DNA from: Noviherbaspirillum malthae | GTDB taxonomy: Bacteria; Pseudomonadota; Gammaproteobacteria; Burkholderiales; Burkholderiaceae_D | Assembly: GCF_015352985.1 (NCBI RefSeq) | Contig: NZ_JACYXF010000001.1 | Coordinates: 372,001-436,000, forward strand | DNA: 64,000 nucleotides | Direction of reading: 5' to 3' | Shown: piece by piece, positions 58,137 through 64,000 of the stretch | Layout: each line of letters opens with the position of its first letter | Numbering within the stretch: position 1 is the stretch's first letter | Made by a program: the position numbers and the translations under genes | The notes under the pieces: generated by a model | Database searches by the model: none | What the model was told of the DNA's origin: nothing | Seen by the model: only the letters and a program-made list of their open reading frames with translations

Positions 58137-59159
58137 TCAGGTATGGCTCAGCGCGTTAGAGAGCAGCTTGGCGGTGATGTCGACGATGGGAATCACGCGT
58201 TCGTAGGCCATGCGGGTCGGGCCGATGACGCCCAGCGTGCCGACGATCTTGCCATTGACCTCATAGGGCGCGGTCACCACGCTCATCTCGTCGACCGGCA
58301 GCAGCTGCGAATCGCCGCCGATGAAGATCTGCACGCCGGTAGCCTTGCTCGATACATCCAGCAGCTGCATCAGGCTGGTTTTCTGCTCGAACAGGTCGAA
58401 CAGCTTGCGCAGCGAAGTCATGTTGGAGGCGAGGTCGGTGACGGAAAGCAGGTTGCGTTCGCCGGAGATCACGACATCTTCCGCGCTTTCGGCCATCGCA
58501 TCGCTGCCGGCTTCGACCGCCGCCTGCATCAGGTTCGTCATGTCGTCGCGCAGCTGCTTCAACTCGCCATGCAGGCGGGTGCGGACTTCGTCGAAACTGT
58601 GGCCGGCGAAATGCTGGTTGATGTAATTGGCCGCCTGCACCAGCTGCGCCGGCGAATAGTCGGCATCGGTCAGCAATAGCCGGTTCTGCACATCGCCGTT
58701 GGGCGCCACGATCACCAGCAGGATGCGTTTTTCAGACAGGCGCAGGAATTCGATCTGCTGGAAAACCGACTCGTGCTTCGGCGTCATCACCACGCCGGCA
58801 AACTGCGACAGGGAAGACAGCACCTGGGCGGCATTGGAAATGATCTTCTGCGGCGACTTGGACTGCAGGCGCATCTGCAGCTTGGATTCCACGGTGGTTT
58901 CATCGATGGACTGCACGGTCAGCAGCGTATCCACGAACACACGGTAGCCGCGCGGCGTCGGCACGCGGCCGGCCGAGGTGTGTGGACTTGCAACAAAGCC
59001 CATTTCCTCCAGGTCCGCCATGATGTTGCGGATGGTGGCCGGCGACAGTTCGAGTCCCGAGATTTTCGAGAGCGCGCGCGAACCCACAGGCTGACCATCC
59101 GCGATGTAGCGTTCCACGAGGGCCTTAAGCAAAGTTTGTGCGCGATTATCGAGTTGCAT
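58137..59159 (-). CDS. hrcA: Heat-inducible transcription repressor
   Basis: A 340-residue protein. N-terminal winged helix ([60 protein letters not shown]) and C-terminal GAF-like region ending [20 protein letters not shown]. It represses groESL/dnaK-type operons through CIRCE sites. None is seen here. Confidence 0.96.
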   Translation of the reverse strand: MQLDNRAQTLLKALVERYIADGQPVGSRALSKISGLELSPATIRNIMADLEEMGFVASPHTSAGRVPTPRGYRVFVDTLLTVQSIDETTVESKLQMRLQSKSPQKIISNAAQVLSSLSQFAGVVMTPKHESVFQQIEFLRLSEKRILLVIVAPNGDVQNRLLLTDADYSPAQLVQAANYINQHFAGHSFDEVRTRLHGELKQLRDDMTNLMQAAVEAGSDAMAESAEDVVISGERNLLSVTDLASNMTSLRKLFDLFEQKTSLMQLLDVSSKATGVQIFIGGDSQLLPVDEMSVVTAPYEVNGKIVGTLGVIGPTRMAYERVIPIVDITAKLLSNALSHT

Positions 59160-59321
59160 AGGGGTATTCTAACGACGCTGAACAGCGCATGCCACCTTCT
59201 GTTGCAGCTTGTAGTCAGAAAAAGTTGATAGTTATCAGAGTTTTATTGCATTGCCGACGGCATGGCAGGCCAGCCGGCGGTATTTGTCAAAGACGCCATT
59301 CGTCATGTGCAACCGCAAGTT

Positions 59322-60017
59322 TCAACTGCTGATCCAGCGCTCAAGTTCAATCAGGTCGCTGCAGGTTGCATCCGGCCTGACGCCTTCGGGCAGCGAGCGG
59401 TCCGGGCCGAGTCCATTTCGCTTCATCCACACTGCGCGCAGTCCCGCCTTTTGAGCACCGACAACATCCAGCAGCGGATCATCTCCGACATAGATGGCTT
59501 CGGCCGGCCTGATTTTCAAGGCGTCGCACGCGGCATGAAATATGGCCGGATCGGGCTTGGCCCGTCCGAAGCTGTAGGCTGCAATGGAAGCGTCGAACAG
59601 ATGCGCGATGCCGATGGCTTCCAGGTCGGAGACCCCGTTCGATACCGATGCCAGCGCCAGCTTGCCCCTCATCCTGCCGAGCGCAGGCTTGACATCGTCG
59701 AACAGGGTGACTTCATTTCTGGCGCGGGAAAATACCGCCATCGCCTCGTCCACCAGGCGACTATCCTCGCCGGCATCGATGAAGGCTTCCACCAGCACCG
59801 CATGCCTCAATGCGCGCAAATCGAGCTGGTAGACCGGATCGGTTTCCATCAGGGCCTGCCGCCGCGCGCGCATGCCCTCGATCGATACGCGGCGCGCAAC
59901 CGCGGGCACGTTCAGCTCCAGCCATTGAAACAGCAGGTTTTCCGCGCGCTTGATGACGGGAACGATGGGCCACAGGGTATCGTCGAGATCGAACAGCACG
60001 GCTTTGATGACTGACAT
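59322..60017 (-). CDS. HAD-superfamily hydrolase
   Basis: Length is 231 residues from the ATG at 60017. Motif I AVLFDLDDTLWPIVPV, motif II SVSNG near 126, motif III Lys in GRAKPDPAIF near 152, and motif IV GDDPLLDVVGAQKAG near 175. Probably a small-metabolite phosphatase; substrate unknown. It lies between hrcA and nadK. Confidence 0.88.
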   Translation of the reverse strand: MSVIKAVLFDLDDTLWPIVPVIKRAENLLFQWLELNVPAVARRVSIEGMRARRQALMETDPVYQLDLRALRHAVLVEAFIDAGEDSRLVDEAMAVFSRARNEVTLFDDVKPALGRMRGKLALASVSNGVSDLEAIGIAHLFDASIAAYSFGRAKPDPAIFHAACDALKIRPAEAIYVGDDPLLDVVGAQKAGLRAVWMKRNGLGPDRSLPEGVRPDATCSDLIELERWISS

Positions 60018-60134
60018 AGGGATTCCGGATAGGGGTTTCAACAGCTTGCCTGGGCGCGAGACTGGCAGGGCGCCTGACTGCGTACCTTCATGGCATCCTG
60101 TATCGCACAGCGAAATTATGGTCTAATCTGGAGC

Positions 60135-61052
60135 ATGTTGCCTGTCACGCCACTTTCCTCTCCTCTCGTTTTCAAGACGATTGCCGTCATCGGCAAGTAC
60201 ATGGCCGCCGGTATCGAGCAGTCGCTGTCGGACCTTGCCTCGTTCCTGGTCAAGCGCGGCCATGCCGTCGTGTTCGAGTCGGAAACCGCCAACAATGTTG
60301 CGCTGCCCGGCCTGGCCAAGATGACGCCGGAGGAAATCGGCCAGCATGCCGACGTGGCGATCGTGGTCGGCGGTGACGGCACCATGCTGGGCATTGCCCG
60401 GCAGCTTGCCCGCTTCGGGGTGCCGCTCATCGGCATCAACCAGGGCCGCCTCGGTTTCATGACTGACATTCCGCAGGAGAGCATGTTCAACGTGCTGGCG
60501 GAAATGTTGAGCGGCAATCTTGAGTCGGAACAACGCGCACTGCTCGAGGGCTCGGTCTTGCGCGACGGACAACAGATTTTCCATGCGCTGGCCTTCAACG
60601 ACGTGGTCGTCGCACGCGGCGCTACCACCGGCATGGCCGAACTCAAGGTGGAAGTCGACGGCCGCTTCATGTACAACCAGCGTTCCGACGGACTGATTGT
60701 CTCCACCCCGACCGGCTCGACCGCCTATGCCCTGTCGGCCGGCGGTCCGCTGCTGCACCCCAGCCTGTCCGGCCTTGCGCTGGTGCCGATTGCGCCGCAT
60801 GCGCTGTCGAACCGTCCCATCGTCGTGCCCGATTCCAGCACGATCGAGATCGAAATCATGGGCGGGCGCGACATCAGCGCCAATTTCGACATGCAATCGC
60901 TGGCCAGCCTGCAGCACCACGACCGCATCGTGATCCGCCGTTCCGCCTACACCATTACCTTCCTGCATCCGCAAGGTTGGAGTTATTACGACACCTTGCG
61001 CGAGAAGCTGCACTGGAACGAATATCCGTCCGCGACGGGCAAGTTAAAATAG
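60135..61052 (+). CDS. nadK: NAD kinase
   Basis: Length is 305 residues from the ATG at 60135. Signatures: [13 protein letters not shown] near 77, [13 protein letters not shown] near 101, [20 protein letters not shown] near 154, [20 protein letters not shown] near 181. It phosphorylates NAD to NADP. The nadK-recN order downstream of hrcA is common in betaproteobacteria. Confidence 0.96.
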   Translation: MLPVTPLSSPLVFKTIAVIGKYMAAGIEQSLSDLASFLVKRGHAVVFESETANNVALPGLAKMTPEEIGQHADVAIVVGGDGTMLGIARQLARFGVPLIGINQGRLGFMTDIPQESMFNVLAEMLSGNLESEQRALLEGSVLRDGQQIFHALAFNDVVVARGATTGMAELKVEVDGRFMYNQRSDGLIVSTPTGSTAYALSAGGPLLHPSLSGLALVPIAPHALSNRPIVVPDSSTIEIEIMGGRDISANFDMQSLASLQHHDRIVIRRSAYTITFLHPQGWSYYDTLREKLHWNEYPSATGKLK

Positions 61053-61065
61053 CGGCTGTCTAAAC

Positions 61066-61147
61066 ATTGAATGGATTCGCCACGGCGAACATGATGGCAA
61101 TGACAAGCAACAGTTGTCCCGGCCGTCGTGTTCGCCGTGGTTATTCA
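61066..61147. repeat. Long interrupted inverted repeat between nadK and recN
   Basis: CCACGGCGAACA (61080-61091) pairs perfectly with TGTTCGCCGTGG (61129-61140); outside it ATTGAAT (61066-61072) pairs with ATTCAAT (61143-61149) after a short mismatch. The stem could total about 19 bp with a 37-nt loop. There is no T run, so it is not an ordinary terminator; the right arm ends 12 bp before the recN start codon. Confidence 0.6.
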
Positions 61148-61160
61148 ATCTGAACGGGTT

Positions 61161-62810
61161 ATGCTTCGCACACTTTCCATACGCGATTTTGTTATTGTCG
61201 ATTCGATAGAACTGGAATTTGCTCCGGGTTTCACCGTCTTCACCGGCGAGACCGGCGCCGGCAAGTCCATTCTGATCGATGCGCTGGCGCTGGCGCTCGG
61301 AGGACGGGGCGATGCCAGCGTGGTCCGCGAAGGTGCGGCGAAAACCGACATCACCGCCGAGTTCAGCACCGGCAGCGCGGCCGATACCTGGCTTGCCGAA
61401 CATGAATTCAGCAACGAGGACGGCGGCGTGCTGCTGCGGCGCGTGATCGACAATGCCGGCCGCTCCAAGGCGTTCATCAATGGCATTTCGGCCACCGCAT
61501 CGCAGCTGCGCGAACTCGGCGAGATGCTGGTCGACATCCATGGCCAGCATGCGCACCAGTCGCTGCTGAAGACGGATGCGCAGCGCGTGCTGCTCGACAG
61601 CCAGGCCGGCCTGCTCGACGAGGCCCGCGCCGTGGCCGCGGCCTACAAGACCTGGCGCGCGCTGGCCAAGCAGCGCGAGGAATTCGAAGCCAATGCCAAG
61701 AGCGTGCTGCTCGAGCGCGAACGGCTCGAATGGCAGGTCAGCGAACTGCAGAAGCTGGCCGTCAAGCCCGGCGAATGGGCCGACATCAGCACCGAGCACA
61801 GCCGCCTGTCGCATGCCGCCAGCCTGATCGAAGGCGCGCAGGAAGCCTTGAATGCCATTTCCGAGTCGGAAAGCGGCCCCATCCTGTCGCAGCTGTCGGC
61901 ATTGACGCTCAAGCTGTCCAAGCTGGCCGACATCGATGCCGCGCTGCGCCCGGTGGTCGATGCGCTGGAGCCGGCGCGCATCCAGCTGCAGGAAGCGGTG
62001 TACGGCCTCAACGACTATCTCGGCCGCGTCGAACTCGATCCCGAACGGCTGCATCTGGTGGAGTCGCGCCTCGATGCAATCCACTCCACTGCGCGCAAGT
62101 TCCGCGTCGCACCCGAGGAGCTGCCGCAGGAATATGAAAGCCTGTCGGCGCAGCTCAAGCAGCTGGCCAATGCCACCGATCTCGACGCCATGCGCGTGCA
62201 GGAGGAAAAGCTCAAGTCCGCCTACATGGAGCTGGCGGTGAAGCTGTCCAAGTCGCGCGCCAAGGCAGCCAAGGCGCTCGGCGACGCGGTGACGGCAGCG
62301 ATGCAGGACCTGAGCATGTCGGGCGGGCGCTTCGAAGTGGCGCTGCATCCCTGCGAACCGGCGAGCTACGGTGTCGAGCAGGTGGAATTCATGGTGGCCG
62401 CCCATGCCGGCACATCGGCAAGGCCGCTGGCCAAGGTCGCTTCCGGCGGCGAACTTGCGCGTATCTCGCTGGCCATTTCCGTCATCACGTCCAGCGCCAC
62501 GGCGACGCCGACGCTGATTTTCGACGAAGTCGACAGCGGCATCGGCGGCGGCGTGGCGGAAGTGGTGGGGCGCCTGCTCAAGCGTCTCGGCCGCGACCGC
62601 CAGGTGCTGTGCGTGACCCACCTGCCGCAGGTCGCCAGCCAGGCGAACCAGCATTTCCAGGTCAGCAAGCGCAGCAGCGAAGGACGCACCATGTCGCGCA
62701 TCGACTTCCTCGACGCCAAGGCGCGCATCGAGGAAATCGCACGCATGCTGGGCGGGATCGAAATCACCGCGACCACGCGCAAGCATGCGCGCGAACTGCT
62801 TGCTTCCTGA
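61161..62810 (+). CDS. recN: DNA repair protein RecN
   Basis: Length is 549 residues from the ATG at 61161; an in-frame GTG at 61128 falls inside the inverted repeat. SMC-like ATPase: Walker A GETGAGKS at 29-36, coiled coil about 150-370, signature and Walker B KVASGGELARISLAISVI and TPTLIFDEVDSGIGGGVAEV near 430-475. It acts in double-strand break repair. I saw no LexA box upstream, unlike E. coli recN. Confidence 0.95.
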   Translation: MLRTLSIRDFVIVDSIELEFAPGFTVFTGETGAGKSILIDALALALGGRGDASVVREGAAKTDITAEFSTGSAADTWLAEHEFSNEDGGVLLRRVIDNAGRSKAFINGISATASQLRELGEMLVDIHGQHAHQSLLKTDAQRVLLDSQAGLLDEARAVAAAYKTWRALAKQREEFEANAKSVLLERERLEWQVSELQKLAVKPGEWADISTEHSRLSHAASLIEGAQEALNAISESESGPILSQLSALTLKLSKLADIDAALRPVVDALEPARIQLQEAVYGLNDYLGRVELDPERLHLVESRLDAIHSTARKFRVAPEELPQEYESLSAQLKQLANATDLDAMRVQEEKLKSAYMELAVKLSKSRAKAAKALGDAVTAAMQDLSMSGGRFEVALHPCEPASYGVEQVEFMVAAHAGTSARPLAKVASGGELARISLAISVITSSATATPTLIFDEVDSGIGGGVAEVVGRLLKRLGRDRQVLCVTHLPQVASQANQHFQVSKRSSEGRTMSRIDFLDAKARIEEIARMLGGIEITATTRKHARELLAS

Positions 62811-62854
62811 GGATTTGACTCAGTTACTCAAACATCAAGAAAAACCGACACGCA

Positions 62855-63961
62855 ATGCGCCCCGCCAAGGAACCTTCCTACACCCACGGCTCCCTTTCCA
62901 GGACCGCCGTCGTTCTGGTCAATCTCGGTACGCCGGATGCCCCGACGGCGCCGGCGGTGCGCCGCTATCTGAAAGAGTTCCTGTCGGATCCGCGCGTGGT
63001 CGAGATTCCGCGCGCCGTCTGGTGGTTCATCCTCAACGGCCTGATCCTGCCGCTGCGCTCCTCGAAGTCGGCGGAAAAATACGCGTCGATCTGGACTGAA
63101 GACGGTTCGCCGCTGAAGGTGCATACCGAGCGCCAGGCCAAGCTGCTGCGCGGCTACCTCGGCGAGCGCGGCCACCAGGTGGAGGTAGCCTTTGCAATGC
63201 GTTACGGCCAGCCGGCGCTGCCCGACGTGCTCGACAGGCTCAAGGCCGACGGCTGCGACCGCATTCTCATCCTGCCTGCCTATCCCCAGTATTCGGGAAC
63301 GACGACCGCGTCGGCCTTCGATGCGGTGTTCCGGCATTTTTCCGGGGTGCGCAATGTGCCGGAACTGCGGCTGGTCAAGCATTACCACGATCATGAGGCG
63401 TACATTCACGCGCTGGCGAAAGTGATCCGGAGCTACTGGGACCTGAACGGCCGTCCGGACAAGCTGGTCATGAGCTTTCACGGCGTGCCCAAGCGCACGC
63501 TGCTGCTGGGCGATCCCTACCATTGCGAATGCCACAAGACCGCGCGCATGGTGGCGAAACAGCTCCAGCTGGCCGCCGACGACTATGTCGTCACCTTCCA
63601 GTCGCGCTTCGGCAAGGCGGAATGGCTGCAGCCTTACACCGCCCCGATGCTGCAGACTCTGGGCAGGGAAGGCAAGCGCCGCGTCGACGTGGTGTGTCCG
63701 GGATTCGTCAGCGACTGCCTGGAGACGCTGGAGGAAATTGCCATGGAAGGCCGGCAGGAATTCCTGCATGCCGGCGGCAAGGAATTCCATTACATTCCTT
63801 GCCTGAACGAAGACCCGGCATGGATTACTGCAATGGCCGACATCGCGGAGCAGCACATGATCGGCTGGCCGACCGTGCTGACGCCGCCCATGCAGGCGGA
63901 GAGGGAAGCGGAAGCGGCGCTGTCGCGGCAGCAGGCGCTGCTGCACGGCGCCGAGCGCTAG
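62855..63961 (+). CDS. hemH: Ferrochelatase
   Basis: A 368-residue protein, complete before the window end. Signatures: [20 protein letters not shown] near residue 19, [40 protein letters not shown] near 207 (catalytic His), [15 protein letters not shown] near 250, and [20 protein letters not shown] near 285. It inserts Fe2+ into protoporphyrin IX. Iron and heme genes (hemJ, fur, tonB) recur in this window. Confidence 0.97.
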   Translation: MRPAKEPSYTHGSLSRTAVVLVNLGTPDAPTAPAVRRYLKEFLSDPRVVEIPRAVWWFILNGLILPLRSSKSAEKYASIWTEDGSPLKVHTERQAKLLRGYLGERGHQVEVAFAMRYGQPALPDVLDRLKADGCDRILILPAYPQYSGTTTASAFDAVFRHFSGVRNVPELRLVKHYHDHEAYIHALAKVIRSYWDLNGRPDKLVMSFHGVPKRTLLLGDPYHCECHKTARMVAKQLQLAADDYVVTFQSRFGKAEWLQPYTAPMLQTLGREGKRRVDVVCPGFVSDCLETLEEIAMEGRQEFLHAGGKEFHYIPCLNEDPAWITAMADIAEQHMIGWPTVLTPPMQAEREAEAALSRQQALLHGAER

Positions 63962-64000
63962 CAGCGAGCGCTGCCTGTGGAGCGTCAAGGACGTTAGAGC

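Noticed and set aside
61053-61160. LexA box upstream of recN
   Set aside because: No CTGT-N8-ACAG match was found in the gap.
61044-62786. Long minus-strand frame opposite recN
   Set aside because: The plus strand encodes complete RecN; the antisense frame is His/Arg/Gln-rich noise.

Overview
The window is a GC-rich (roughly 60 % by eye) betaproteobacterial chromosome segment carrying one complete prophage. The host genes (trmB, hpf, hemJ, proA, holA, lptE, leuS, exbD/exbB/tonB, dapB, bamE, fur, hrcA, nadK, recN, hemH) and their order, notably leuS-lptE-holA-proA and bamE divergent from fur, suggest Burkholderiales, most likely Oxalobacteraceae (Herbaspirillum/Noviherbaspirillum/Massilia-like). 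The family is inferred from gene content, not from a search.

Layout. Positions 1-263 are the trmB 5' end and a terminator. A tRNA-Gly(CCC) at 264-337 is the integration target. The prophage runs from about 297 to 41077 between 41-bp direct repeats that match the 5' half of that tRNA. Positions 41078-42955 hold the stranded native tRNA promoter and a secreted muramidase plus a LprI-like periplasmic partner. Positions 43285-63961 are ordinary host genes, mostly on the minus strand down to 57096 and of mixed strand after that.

Prophage organisation is lambda-like with an HK97-type head and a siphovirus-type tail. A leftward operon from PL (10341-10369) runs through small accessory genes, a putative annealing protein, a YqaJ-type exonuclease, several HNH nucleases, a DUF4224 protein and the tyrosine integrase. 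The immunity region (10340-12390) has a CI-like repressor with an S24 protease domain, two operator clusters with palindrome consensus AATAGT-N3-ACTATT, mirrored PL and PR promoters, and an unrecognised tandem paralog pair. The rightward operon encodes Cro-like and CII-like regulators, replication proteins with iteron-like repeats inside the initiator gene, RusA, and a Q-position regulator. The late region has HNH, terminase, portal, protease, capsid, connectors, tail tube, a frameshifted chaperone pair, tape measure, a very short tail-tip/fibre set, a papain-like protein, holin, endolysin and nested spanins. The right end holds a lipoprotein, a gene behind a LexA-controlled promoter, and a last minus-strand gene facing the host tRNA promoter.

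The most unusual points are: integration that replaces the 5' half and the promoter of the tRNA, leaving the host promoter aimed into the prophage; the immunity-region paralog pair, which has no function I recognise and is antisense to the repressor transcript; the SOS-promoter gene; an HNH gene whose start region copies that of its neighbour; and the effector/immunity-like pair beside attR.
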